A DNA stretch of 64,000 nucleotides from Arenicella xantha. GTDB lineage: Bacteria > Pseudomonadota > Gammaproteobacteria > Arenicellales > Arenicellaceae. Positions within the stretch are counted from its first letter, which is position 1. Each line of letters opens with the position of its first letter. Of this stretch, positions 44,584 through 53,408 are shown piece by piece. Below the pieces are notes generated by a model that searched no databases, was not told the DNA's origin, and saw only the letters and a list, made by a program, of their open reading frames with translations. A program made the translations under genes and the position numbers. The DNA is taken from contig NZ_QNRT01000002.1 of NCBI RefSeq assembly GCF_003315245.1, positions 1,224,206-1,288,205 on the forward strand, written 5' to 3'.

Positions 44584-44937
44584 ATGAAAAAAATCACTCT
44601 TGATCACGTAGAACGACTCAGTCGCGGTAAAAAATCAGGTGCAAACATTGGCTCTCGTTCGGTTGGCCACCACCTCCGGCCCCACGAACGAACGCAGTTT
44701 CAGCGCGCCCTGCGCAAAGGCTTCTTAGAGATAAGCGAGCAAGACCGAGCTAACCTATGGCATATATGGGAAAAAGCGAGCTCGGCACAACAGCGAAACT
44801 TTCTCGTACTCATCAAAGATACCGAGAAAAATAAAGGCACCATCTATCTAAATAACCACGTATTCTCCTGCGACTCCCTTGCCAACGCAAAACAACAAGT
44901 TCGTAGACTTGCAGAACAGACTGAGACTCCGATTTGA
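44584..44937 (+). CDS. hypothetical basic protein
   Basis: A 117-residue soluble protein I do not recognise. It is rich in Lys, Arg and His at the N-terminus (SRGKKSGANIGSRSVGHHLRPHERTQF, about 11-37), followed by helical segments with QDRANLWHIWEKASSAQQRNF (about 50-70) and a C-terminal helix. It has no signal or membrane segment. The basic N-terminus hints at nucleic acid binding. I start at the ATG at 44584. It is divergent from the DASH cryptochrome operon and convergent with the DUF4130 gene. Confidence 0.65.
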   Translation: MKKITLDHVERLSRGKKSGANIGSRSVGHHLRPHERTQFQRALRKGFLEISEQDRANLWHIWEKASSAQQRNFLVLIKDTEKNKGTIYLNNHVFSCDSLANAKQQVRRLAEQTETPI

Positions 44938-44945
44938 CAGTCAAT

Positions 44946-44969
44946 CATGGTTTCATGGTTTCATGGTTT
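44946..44969. repeat. tandem repeat CATGGTTT x3
   Basis: Three exact copies of the 8-mer CATGGTTT follow the orphan gene's stop codon. The position between two convergent genes makes it harmless; it looks like slippage. Confidence 0.7.
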
Positions 44970-45016
44970 GCTAATGCTCTCAAATGCCAAACGATTCTGC
45001 CGCGGGAAGGTCGATA

Positions 45017-45901
45017 CTAGTCGGCACTTTTAGCACGTAGCTCGTCTTGATAAGTGGTGATCAAGGTTGATTTTTCTCGTACCCGATTTGATGCCGTTAG
45101 CGGGCTGTTCAACATAGTTTGCAACGACGCCGCCGATTGCGTTGTAAGCGACTGAATGCAAGCGGCTTCGGGTAAATAACGCCAATAGCGCTTCGGCATC
45201 TCAGCTTGCATGGCCTTTTCTTTTAATCGAGCCGGATTAAATATACGCGTGTAATACGCCTTCCAGAATACCTCATAATTGTCACTAATCGCTGGCGGCC
45301 GCGCCACTCCTTGCGTCAACTTCAATGCTTGGCGATTCCAATGCGCGCAACCCAAAGGCGTTAAGATGGACCAGTGCATGCCGGTAAAGCGTTTCGCGAA
45401 AAACGGAGCAACGCGTTCCACAATTGCGTGCGACGGTTCAAACCAAGCAAGAAAAAGTGGTTCCCCTTCCAGCGGTTTATGCGGTTGCTCCAATGCTTTG
45501 AATCGCACAAATGCCTTCATCTTATGGCACTCTCGACTAACCGCTCGCACCATATGGCGAAGCGCCATGACGTCGCTGTCGACCGTATTGTCCAGCACCT
45601 CACGACCATCGTGCGCTAAGCGCCATAACAGCGCATATAGAGTAGCCCATTTATTCTGTCGCTCGCCCGCATCGATGTAACAAGCCGCAGCTCTGGCCAT
45701 GCTCAAAAAACTAGCCGGTACGGCAATATTTGAAGTTGCGCTATTGCCCGAACAGGCCTTATCAAACACTGGCCGTGCCGTAAAAAGGCTTGTCTGCTGA
45801 CCTTCAGCCCAATGGACTTGGCTCGGCTCGACGCCGTTATTCAATAGTTCTCGCGCCGTCTCTCGCCATTGCTCAAAACAGCTTACGGTAATAGAAAACA
45901 T
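45017..45901 (-). CDS. DUF4130 DNA-metabolism protein (TIGR03915 type)
   Basis: A 294-residue protein of the DUF4130/TIGR03915 family, found next to a radical SAM protein in many bacteria and predicted to act in DNA repair or modification. The N-terminal segment with FEQWRETARELLNNGVEPSQVHW and the central HMVRAVSRECHKMKAFVRFK, followed by WFEPSHAIVERVAPFFAKRF, match the family. It resembles a uracil-DNA-glycosylase-like partner in length. The ATG at 45901 is chosen; a TTG at 45916 is also possible. It follows the radical SAM gene by 16 bases. Confidence 0.85.
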   Translation of the reverse strand: MFSITVSCFEQWRETARELLNNGVEPSQVHWAEGQQTSLFTARPVFDKACSGNSATSNIAVPASFLSMARAAACYIDAGERQNKWATLYALLWRLAHDGREVLDNTVDSDVMALRHMVRAVSRECHKMKAFVRFKALEQPHKPLEGEPLFLAWFEPSHAIVERVAPFFAKRFTGMHWSILTPLGCAHWNRQALKLTQGVARPPAISDNYEVFWKAYYTRIFNPARLKEKAMQAEMPKRYWRYLPEAACIQSLTTQSAASLQTMLNSPLTASNRVREKSTLITTYQDELRAKSAD

Positions 45902-45917
45902 GCAATATCGACTCAAG

Positions 45918-47201
45918 CTAAAACAGTGTCAATTGAGGCGTCGCGCCAACACTAAACTGCTGATCTAGCATCGCTCCATCTAGTGCTTGAGTATGCGGAT
46001 GGTGGTCCAATGTCGATACAAAGTACTTGATCTTCTGAATAGGCAATTTCAATTGAATCAAGTCGTTATAACGAATCGCTCGAATGCGGCGTTGACGGAT
46101 AATTCGGCGCGCATTTATCACACCAATACCAGGCACTCTAAGAACTTGTTCGTAGTCCGCGGTATTTAAGTTGATCGGAAAAAGCTCTCGATTTGCCAGC
46201 GCCCAAGCCAATTTAGGGTCTTTATCGAGCGCCAACATATTGACCGCATCGCCATTCGCATTGGTCGAGAATGCTAGCTCATCAACAGTGAATCCGTAAA
46301 ATCGCAATAACCAATCCGCTTGATATAAGCGATGTTCACGCACTAGCGGCGGAGCCTGTAACGGCAAATCTGACGACGCATCCGGTATCGGGCTGAAGGC
46401 CGAATAGTAGACGCGTTTTAGCTTAAACGAACGATACAACCCGTTTGCTTTTTGCAAGATCGTCGCATCGGTAGACTGGTCAGCGCCGACGATCATTTGA
46501 GTGCTTTGACCAGACGGTGAAAACGCTGGCTTTAGTAATTTGTTATTACGTTTTTTCTTCGCGTCTAGTTTTGACGCTTTATATGCTCGAATGCCTTGAT
46601 CAAGATTTGCCATTGAGCGTTCGATTGATCGAGCATTTTTCTCAGGTGCCAACTGCTTGAGCGACACCTCGCTGGGAAGTTCTACGTTAATGCTCAAGCG
46701 ATCCGCGTAGAGCCCTGCTTCGGCCAGTAACTCAGGAGCCGCTTCTGGAATTGTTTTCAAATGAATATAGCCGGCAAAACTGTGTTGCAAACGCAAGGTG
46801 CGTGCAACCTCGACTACTTGTTCCATCGTGTAGTTCGCGCTTTGAATAATACCCGAGCTTAAAAAGAGACCTTCGATATAGTTTCGCTTATAAAACTCAA
46901 GCGTGAGTTTCACCACTTCCGCTACGGTGAAGCGCGCTCTCGGCACATTGCTGGAGGTTCTATTGACACAATAAGCACACTCATATTGACAGAAATTAGT
47001 AAGCAATATCTTGAGTAGTGACACGCACCGACCATCTGGTGTGTAGCTGTGACATATGCCCATGCCACCACTGGTAGATCCAATGCCGCCACTATTCGTA
47101 GAATCTCGCTTCTCGGCTGCACTACTCGCGCACGAAGCATCGTATTTTGCCGCATCGGCCAATATCTCGAGCTTTTGCAATAATTTAATTGAATCAACCA
47201 T
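45918..47201 (-). CDS. radical SAM DNA repair/modification protein (TIGR03916 type)
   Basis: A 427-residue radical SAM enzyme. The N-terminal GMGICHSYTPDGRCVSLLKIL leads to the 4Fe-4S motif CQYECAYC (CxxxCxxC, about 72-79), distantly like spore photoproduct lyase. A C-terminal helix-hairpin-helix (LRVPGIGVINARRIIRQRR, about 360-378) suggests DNA binding. The family is always paired with the DUF4130 gene found immediately downstream. Placed next to two photolyases, it may take part in repairing UV or other base damage. Confidence 0.88.
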   Translation of the reverse strand: MVDSIKLLQKLEILADAAKYDASCASSAAEKRDSTNSGGIGSTSGGMGICHSYTPDGRCVSLLKILLTNFCQYECAYCVNRTSSNVPRARFTVAEVVKLTLEFYKRNYIEGLFLSSGIIQSANYTMEQVVEVARTLRLQHSFAGYIHLKTIPEAAPELLAEAGLYADRLSINVELPSEVSLKQLAPEKNARSIERSMANLDQGIRAYKASKLDAKKKRNNKLLKPAFSPSGQSTQMIVGADQSTDATILQKANGLYRSFKLKRVYYSAFSPIPDASSDLPLQAPPLVREHRLYQADWLLRFYGFTVDELAFSTNANGDAVNMLALDKDPKLAWALANRELFPINLNTADYEQVLRVPGIGVINARRIIRQRRIRAIRYNDLIQLKLPIQKIKYFVSTLDHHPHTQALDGAMLDQQFSVGATPQLTLF

Positions 47202-47314
47202 TTCTTGATTATCGCACAGTTTTCAAGAAACTGAAATCGCATCCCTATTCGCTTTAAGCTTCACGTTAATCTGTCTCGATAGCGCGAGCTAAAACAACAT
47301 CCCCTTGCCTCATT

Positions 47315-47329
47315 TAGTCAAATTGACTA
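47315..47329. promoter_or_regulatory. xylan-locus operator A
   Basis: Palindrome TAGTCA-AAT-TGACTA, perfect in both half-sites, 52 bases before the ATT of the decayed leader. It matches the sites at 50272, 61625 and 63056. The sequence AAAGAATGGTT about 15 bases later is shared with the site before the large TonB receptor. Confidence 0.7.
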
Positions 47330-47380
47330 TATTATGGCTATTATAAAGAATGGTTTTAGAATTCACTGAGGAGAACTACG

Positions 47381-47509
47381 ATTGCGAAGCCTAATTCAGC
47401 CAAATACCTGCGCGCAGCCGCTATTGCAGTTTTGTGTTTTGGCAACACCCGTTTAGCGTCAACGCTAGTAGCCCCCTTTGAAGCCACCGCGCAACGTTTG
47501 TATATGTAA
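47381..47509 (+). pseudogene. start-less remnant of a secreted protein gene
   Basis: An open frame of 42 residues begins at an ATT codon (47381) with an ideal ribosome binding site, GAGGAG, seven bases upstream. It reads IAKPNSAKYLRAAAIAVLCF then GNTRLAS, a clear signal-peptide-like leader, and stops at 47507. Operator A lies upstream. ATT is hardly ever used as a start; the simplest reading is ATG mutated to ATT in a gene that then decayed. The following 240 bases to the ThuA-like gene show no conserved coding frame, only short frames such as KGPDVDINIAIN. Confidence 0.55.
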
Positions 47510-47751
47510 GGGCCCGGATGTGGACATCAACATCGCAATAAATGCGGTTTCAGTAGTCGCTACCGATTACTTACTGTTTTAGGTTGGGGCCTCTCGCACA
47601 ATCTCGCAAGAGATGCCTTCGTTTCGTGTTCGAGCGGCCCTAATCTTTTTTCCAGTGGCAATGTTATTCTCAAATAACAGAAGCGTTAAGCACCGCTCAA
47701 TAAGCTAAATTTAGCAAGCACCTCCGCCACCAAGATTAATCACTTAAGCCG

Positions 47752-48561
47752 ATGATAGACCGCATGAAAAAACGACACTCACGCATCAAAACCGCCTTAT
47801 TCATCCTCTGTATTTCTAGCTCCCTCACCAGCACAATGTCAAACGCAAAACAATTTAAAGCGCTACTGTTTACTAAAACCGCCGGTTGGCATCATGAGTC
47901 GCTACTTGAGGGCGTGACTGCGGTACGGGAACTAGCTGATAAACATCATTTTGAGGTGGAGTGGCATGAAGACTCAACACGTATCAATGATGAAAACTTA
48001 GCACAGTTCCAAGTCATCATCTTTTTATCGACTACCGGCAACATCTTAAACGACGAACAAAGAGCATCGATGGAAAAGTTCATTCAATCAGGTAAAGGCT
48101 TTGTCGGCATCCACAGTGCTAGTGACACGGAATACAATTGGGACTGGTATGGAAAACTAATCGGCCGCCGATTTAAAATTCATCCACTGGTGCAGAGCGC
48201 CGAGGTTTCAATCGTAGACCGGGAATTTTATGGCCTCGAATTGTTTTCCGACACGTTTCTGTGGACCGACGAGTGGTACGACTTCGAGCCAGAAACGGTT
48301 CCCAATCTCAATTATTTATTGACCGTTGATGAACGCTCGTACGATACCCATTCTGACTGGGGCGACAATAAAACTGGCAATGGCATGGGTCAATTCCATC
48401 CGTTAGCTTGGTACCATCAATTTGATGGTGGCCGTTCATTCTACACCGCGTTGGGTCACCTACCCGCCGCCTACCTAGATAAGCGTTTCCAAGAACACCT
48501 TTACGGCGGAATCTATTGGGCCGCAACTGGCAAAAAACCACTCGCGCCGTTAGATAAATAG
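47752..48561 (+). CDS. secreted ThuA-like domain protein
   Basis: A 269-residue exported protein with a signal peptide (residues about 5-32, ending SNA-KQ) and a ThuA-like class I glutamine-amidotransferase-fold domain: FKALLFTKTAGWHHESLLEGV, VIIFLSTTGNILNDEQ, GKGFVGIHSASDTEYNW and the end GQFHPLAWYHQFDGGRSFYTALGH. ThuA-type proteins are associated with sugar oxidation or glycan uptake loci, but the biochemical role is not known. A second ATG at 47764 is an alternative start. It is the first intact gene of the xylan-locus side, closed by its own hairpin. Confidence 0.85.
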   Translation: MIDRMKKRHSRIKTALFILCISSSLTSTMSNAKQFKALLFTKTAGWHHESLLEGVTAVRELADKHHFEVEWHEDSTRINDENLAQFQVIIFLSTTGNILNDEQRASMEKFIQSGKGFVGIHSASDTEYNWDWYGKLIGRRFKIHPLVQSAEVSIVDREFYGLELFSDTFLWTDEWYDFEPETVPNLNYLLTVDERSYDTHSDWGDNKTGNGMGQFHPLAWYHQFDGGRSFYTALGHLPAAYLDKRFQEHLYGGIYWAATGKKPLAPLDK

Positions 48562-48606
48562 TACCCAACCAAACAAAATTCAACGCGCAACAAAATGTTA
48601 TTTTCG

Positions 48607-48640
48607 ATGAACCACTGCTAACAATGACAGTGGTTCATTT
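48607..48640 (+). terminator. hairpin after the ThuA-like gene
   Basis: A perfect 11-bp stem (48607-48617 with 48628-48638; ATGAACCACTG) around a 10-base loop, followed by only a few T (TT). Confidence 0.55.
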
Positions 48641-48749
48641 GAAAATCAGGCTAGCGCGCAATCCAGCTCCACCTTCATCTCCAAAAGTCGTTCTATCTCA
48701 CAAAGCTAGGGCTCTCCCCTGACATAAATTGATCACGTTCGGACCGCCG

Positions 48750-50180
48750 TTACTCGCTGCGAGCTTTGAGCTCGTCTTGAATCCTGATCATTTCGGCATT
48801 GGTTAAACGATAGCGAAAAGCAAAGAACAGCACCACAACCCCACAGGCCAGCGGAAACAATGTCATAAGCAATACGATGCCATCTAAGGTCATTGGGCTC
48901 TGCACCTGTTCAATTTTGTCAATCGGTTCTTGGTAACCGTAGCCAGCCAAAATCCAACCTAACAAAGACCCGCCAATTGCCGCCCCCAGTTTAAGCGCCG
49001 ATAAATGCCCAGAGAAAGTCATCGCCGTCGCGCGTTTTCGCGTTACGAATTCGCCCCAGTCGACACAATCTGCGGTCATCGCAAATACCAGAGAAATCAA
49101 GATAATGTGGAAAAAGCCCACCACGGTGTTTAAAAACAACGCCAACATCACCGCATCACGCGCAACAAAGTACAGCGCCAACATCGACGCCATCATCATT
49201 ATCGTTGCCATCTTAAACAGCCACGTTTTGCAAACTTTACGCGCCAATACTATTGTCATAATCGCGCCGACAATTGAGCCCAAAGTACCAATCGTCAAGA
49301 ATGCTGTACCCAGCTGAGCAGCATTGCAGGTGTCGTATGCCACCAACCACAATGAGATCACCGAGCCCGAGCCACACTCCAACACATATTTGGTGTAGTA
49401 GAGCGTTGCGCCGCCGCGCATTACAGCAATAAGCAACAGAAAAAATGTGGCCGCAGCGACAACCGCCCATTGTCGATTTGCCCGCAGTAGTGTTTTTATG
49501 TCGGTAATGATACCTAACACCATTTCACCAAACGTTTTTTCACTTCGGTCATCTACCGAAACCACACGTTCCTTGGTAGCAAGAAAACACATCACAAAGC
49601 AAATCAACGCCACTACCGACAGCACCGCCATGGCATAAGTAAATCCGATTTGGTCGTTACCGCCGCCCAAGCGATCGACTAAATAAAGTAGAGAAGAATT
49701 GACGATAAAGCTTCCAACCATCGCTAAAGAAAAGCGGTAGCCTTGAATCTCACCACGCTCAAGTGGATCTTTAGTCATCACACCACCGAGCGCACCATAC
49801 GGAATATTTACCGCGGTATAAGCGGTCATTAGCAAGGCATACGTTATGTATGCGTAAAGCAACTTGCCGCTCTGCGCTAAATCTGGTGTTGAAAAAGCAA
49901 TAACCGCACACAAGCCATACGGAATCGCGACCCAGATTAAATAAGGGCGGTACTTTCCCCATCGCGTGTTAGTGCGATCGGCAATGCCGCCCATAATAGG
50001 GTCAGTTACCATGTCAAACAGCCGAACCACCAACATTAAAGTGCCCGCCGCTGCGGCGGTGATACCGAAAATATCGGTATAGAAATACATCATGAAATTC
50101 AGAACAACCTGAAACACAATGTTGCTCGCGGTATCGCCAAGGCCATACCCTACCTTCTCCTTAAAACTCAAACTTGTCAT
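48750..50180 (-). CDS. GPH-family glycoside-pentoside-hexuronide:cation symporter
   Basis: A 476-residue, 12-helix inner-membrane transporter of the GPH family (MelB/XynP/XylT group) that takes up xylosides or xylo-oligosaccharides with sodium or protons. Clear motifs are FKEKVGYGLGDTASNIVFQV at the start, the acidic RLFDMVTDPIMGGIADRTNTRWGKYRPY (about 48-75) and the loop ALGGVMTKDPLERGEIQGYR. It is divergent from xylB with operator B in the shared gap, so both directions should respond to the same regulator. It links oligosaccharide import to the cytoplasmic GH43. Confidence 0.9.
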   Translation of the reverse strand: MTSLSFKEKVGYGLGDTASNIVFQVVLNFMMYFYTDIFGITAAAAGTLMLVVRLFDMVTDPIMGGIADRTNTRWGKYRPYLIWVAIPYGLCAVIAFSTPDLAQSGKLLYAYITYALLMTAYTAVNIPYGALGGVMTKDPLERGEIQGYRFSLAMVGSFIVNSSLLYLVDRLGGGNDQIGFTYAMAVLSVVALICFVMCFLATKERVVSVDDRSEKTFGEMVLGIITDIKTLLRANRQWAVVAAATFFLLLIAVMRGGATLYYTKYVLECGSGSVISLWLVAYDTCNAAQLGTAFLTIGTLGSIVGAIMTIVLARKVCKTWLFKMATIMMMASMLALYFVARDAVMLALFLNTVVGFFHIILISLVFAMTADCVDWGEFVTRKRATAMTFSGHLSALKLGAAIGGSLLGWILAGYGYQEPIDKIEQVQSPMTLDGIVLLMTLFPLACGVVVLFFAFRYRLTNAEMIRIQDELKARSE

Positions 50181-50271
50181 TATTATTCTCTAGGCAGAGC
50201 GTAGTCTGCGGTTTGGGTTGGTGTAAAACTGAGTAGTAAATTTGAGTTATAGTTTACATGATTAATTGTTA

Positions 50272-50286
50272 TATTCAATATGACTA
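50272..50286. promoter_or_regulatory. xylan-locus operator B
   Basis: TATTCA-ATA-TGACTA: one perfect half-site and one with a single mismatch, in the divergent promoter of the GPH symporter and xylBA genes, 60 bases before the xylB ATG. Matches operators A, C and D. Confidence 0.6.
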
Positions 50287-50345
50287 TATGATATTATCGC
50301 AACCGAATATAATCCTTAACCGTCTTGCAACATAGAGATATAAAA

Positions 50346-51830
50346 ATGAGAACCACGCTCGGCATCGATCTCGGTACCCAAAACATAAAAGTGATTTTTT
50401 ATGACTTCGAGCTACGGCAAACTGTTGCCAGCGCTTCTTCACCACTTAACCTTTATCAGGACGATTGTGGAACCGCTGAACAACAGGCGCATTGGTGGAC
50501 TAAAGCCCTACGTGATGCACTAAGCCGCATCCCACAAGCGGTTAAACAATCGGTAATTGGCATCGGCGTATCAGGCCAGCAACATGGCTTCGTACCATTA
50601 GATAAACATGGTGAAGTTCTAGCACCGGTGAAATTATGGTGCGACACTTCTACCGAAGCCGAATGCCAAGAGATAATGGAGCGAATGGGCGGCGTGCAAC
50701 GCTGTATTGAGCTGACCGGCAACAAGATTGTAACGGGCTACACGGCATCTAAAGTACTCGGCTTCAAACATCGCCATGCCGAACAGTACAAACAGTTAGA
50801 CACCATACTACTGCCACATGACTACCTTAACTTTTGGCTTACCGGCGAAAAGTGCATGGAGATGGGGGACGCTTCCGGCACCGGTTTCTTAAACGTAAAA
50901 ACCCGCGAGTGGTGCCCTGAAGTATTACAGGCAATTGACCCAGATCGCGACCTAACTAAATGCCTACCAACACCTCGCATAAATAACGAAATCATTGGCA
51001 GCATAAGCACTTTTGCGGCAGAAAAAACCGGTCTACCCGTAGGGACACCGGTCTCAATAGGCGGCGGTGACAACATGATGGGAGCGCTCGGCACGGGCAA
51101 TATAACGCCCGGCAATACCACCATTAGCCTTGGTACCTCCGGCACCGTTTTTGCCTACTCCGACCAAGCAATCATCGACGATCAAGGCAACATTGCGGCA
51201 TTTTGTTCCTCTACTGGTGGCTGGATGCCTTTGCTATGCACAATGAACTGCACGGTAACCACTGAATTGCTCAGGTCCATGTTAGATGTCAGCATCTCCG
51301 ACTTTGACAACACCATTGCGCTTGCTCCTGCCGGTTCCAATGGGGTCATCACACTGCCATTTTTTAATGGCGAACGTACACCAAATTTGCCGACCGCTAA
51401 AGGTTGTGTCCTCGGCCTTGATAGCCAAAACACTAACCGAGAAAACGTACTACGCTCCGGAGCCGAGGGCGCTACGTTTGCATTGAAATTTGGAATCGAT
51501 GAACTACACCGACTGGGGCTGACAACCCGGCAAATTGTACTCACTGGCGGCGCAACCAAAAGTGCGGTGTGGCGACAAATAGTCGCCGATATTACCGGCG
51601 TAGAAGTCAACGTTCTAAAACAGGACGAAGGCGCTGCTTTCGGCTCGGCCTTACAAGCACTGTGCGCCGTGCTTAACAAAGGTGCAATCAACCAAGCATT
51701 CCTAGGCGAACATTACATTATGGATCCGCAAATGCACTGCGAGCCAAGCATAGTAGCCGGTTCGGTCTATGCAGAACGGTATCAACAATATCTAAGCGCG
51801 GTGAAAGCTATCAGCGCGATCTATCAATAA
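50346..51830 (+). CDS. xylB: xylulokinase
   Basis: A 494-residue FGGY-family kinase that phosphorylates D-xylulose to xylulose 5-phosphate. Marks are LGIDLGTQNIKVIFYD (phosphate 1), GIGVSGQQHGFVPLD (about 82-96), the catalytic-region LLPHDYLNFWLTG, SIGGGDNMMGALGTG and the C-terminal QIVLTGGATKSAVWRQIVAD. The ATG at 50346 gives the typical start MRTTLGIDLG; the longer frame adds seven residues. It is followed 27 bases later by xylA, in the same operon. Confidence 0.95.
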   Translation: MRTTLGIDLGTQNIKVIFYDFELRQTVASASSPLNLYQDDCGTAEQQAHWWTKALRDALSRIPQAVKQSVIGIGVSGQQHGFVPLDKHGEVLAPVKLWCDTSTEAECQEIMERMGGVQRCIELTGNKIVTGYTASKVLGFKHRHAEQYKQLDTILLPHDYLNFWLTGEKCMEMGDASGTGFLNVKTREWCPEVLQAIDPDRDLTKCLPTPRINNEIIGSISTFAAEKTGLPVGTPVSIGGGDNMMGALGTGNITPGNTTISLGTSGTVFAYSDQAIIDDQGNIAAFCSSTGGWMPLLCTMNCTVTTELLRSMLDVSISDFDNTIALAPAGSNGVITLPFFNGERTPNLPTAKGCVLGLDSQNTNRENVLRSGAEGATFALKFGIDELHRLGLTTRQIVLTGGATKSAVWRQIVADITGVEVNVLKQDEGAAFGSALQALCAVLNKGAINQAFLGEHYIMDPQMHCEPSIVAGSVYAERYQQYLSAVKAISAIYQ

Positions 51831-51857
51831 TTTATTGCAAATCTCAGAGGCACTCAA

Positions 51858-53201
51858 ATGAACAGAACAGTATTCACCGGATACACCGAGTATTTTAAAG
51901 GTATCGACCAGATACGCTACGAAGGCAAGGAGTCGGATAACCCACTCGCATTCAAAGCCTACGACCCAAGCAAAGTCGTGGCAGGCAAAACCATGGAAGA
52001 ACATTTACGCTTTGCGGTCTGCTACTGGCATACCTTTTGTGGCGGCGGTGCTGATCCATTTGGCCCTGCTACGCGTGATCATGCATGGCTAACGGGGGCT
52101 AATGACATGGACATCGCGAAACAAAAAATGGATGCCGCATTTGAGCTATTTTCAAAGCTCAATGTACCATTTTATTGCTTCCATGACCGTGACATGGCAC
52201 CCGACGGCGGCTCTGTCGCCAAGAGCGAAGAGAACCTACAAGCCATGGTACAAGAGGCTAAAATTCGTCAAGCTGAGACCAATATCAACTTGCTTTGGGG
52301 TACTGCCAACGCCTTTACCGATCCGCGCTACATGAACGGCGCGTCGACTAATCCTAACTTTGATGTAGTTGCGCACGCTGGTGCTCAAGTCAAAGCTGCG
52401 CTCGACGCAACTGTCGAACTCGGCGGTCAAAACTATGTTTTCTGGGGCGGGCGCGAAGGTTATATCAGCCTATTCAATACCGACACCAAACGTGAACTTG
52501 AGCACATGGGGCGATTCTTAACCATGGCCAGAGACTACGGTCGCTCAATCGGCTTTGAAGGCACGTTCTTAATCGAACCGAAACCAATGGAGCCGACCAA
52601 GCATCAGTACGACTTCGATGCACAAACGGTAATCGGCTTTCTACGTGAACATAAGCTCGACGCCGACTTCAAATTAAACATTGAAGCAAACCACGCCACG
52701 CTAGCTGGCCATACCTTCGCCCACGAACTACAAATGTGTGCGGATGCCAATATGTTGGGTTCCATCGATGCCAATCGTGGTGACTACCAAAACGGTTGGG
52801 ACACAGACCAATTCCCAGTTGACATGTATGACTGTGCGCAAGCCATGATGGTCGTACTTCAAAGCGGTGGCTTTAAACACGGCGGGCTAAACTTTGACGC
52901 AAAGCTGCGTCGAGAATCCACCGACATCGAAGACTTCTTCATTGCACATATCGGTGGCATGGACTGTTTCGCACGAGGCTTGCTGATTGCCGATCACCTA
53001 ATTCAAAATGGCCAGGTCGACGCAATCAAACGTGCCCGCTACGCCAGCTTTGATGCCGGACAAGGTGCTGCATTTGAATCAGGCAAACTGTCGCTGGTGG
53101 ATTTACGTGACCACGCCCAAGCCCAAGGACTGCCAACCCCAGAAAGTGGCAAGCAGGAATTGGTTGAAAACATCATGAACGATGCCATGTTTAAGATCTA
53201 A
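51858..53201 (+). CDS. xylA: xylose isomerase
   Basis: A 447-residue metal-dependent isomerase that converts D-xylose to D-xylulose. Family features are [14 protein letters not shown] (about 56-69), [13 protein letters not shown] with the catalytic histidine and aspartate, [12 protein letters not shown], the metal ligand [31 protein letters not shown] and [20 protein letters not shown]. The length fits the longer class II group. It follows xylB in a two-gene operon. Confidence 0.97.
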   Translation: MNRTVFTGYTEYFKGIDQIRYEGKESDNPLAFKAYDPSKVVAGKTMEEHLRFAVCYWHTFCGGGADPFGPATRDHAWLTGANDMDIAKQKMDAAFELFSKLNVPFYCFHDRDMAPDGGSVAKSEENLQAMVQEAKIRQAETNINLLWGTANAFTDPRYMNGASTNPNFDVVAHAGAQVKAALDATVELGGQNYVFWGGREGYISLFNTDTKRELEHMGRFLTMARDYGRSIGFEGTFLIEPKPMEPTKHQYDFDAQTVIGFLREHKLDADFKLNIEANHATLAGHTFAHELQMCADANMLGSIDANRGDYQNGWDTDQFPVDMYDCAQAMMVVLQSGGFKHGGLNFDAKLRRESTDIEDFFIAHIGGMDCFARGLLIADHLIQNGQVDAIKRARYASFDAGQGAAFESGKLSLVDLRDHAQAQGLPTPESGKQELVENIMNDAMFKI

Positions 53202-53257
53202 GTGAGCCAACAAAGTATTGAGTCCGCCTCTCGATGAAGGTTCAATACTTAGCGAAG

Positions 53258-53286
53258 CTGGCGTGCCGCTAAGGCGCGCCAGTCTT
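53258..53286 (+). terminator. hairpin after xylA
   Basis: A 10-bp GC-rich stem with one G-T pair (53258-53267 with 53273-53282) and a five-base loop, followed by TCTTA. It has a poor T-tract. A second, wider inverted repeat (AAGTATTGA at 53213-53221, TCAATACTT at 53242-53250) lies just before it. Confidence 0.5.
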
Positions 53287-53408
53287 ACATCGTCAGCGAG
53301 TCTGTGGTAACGTAGCCGGCATTAAGCTACACCGTAGATTACTAGCCTCCAATGCTCAAACAGAGTTTGGAAAATATCCTATAGCACCACTCAACTGACA
53401 GACCGACC

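Noticed and set aside
44946-44969. CATGGTTT x3 considered as part of a CRISPR or regulatory array
   Set aside because: Only three exact 8-mers without spacers; simple slippage.
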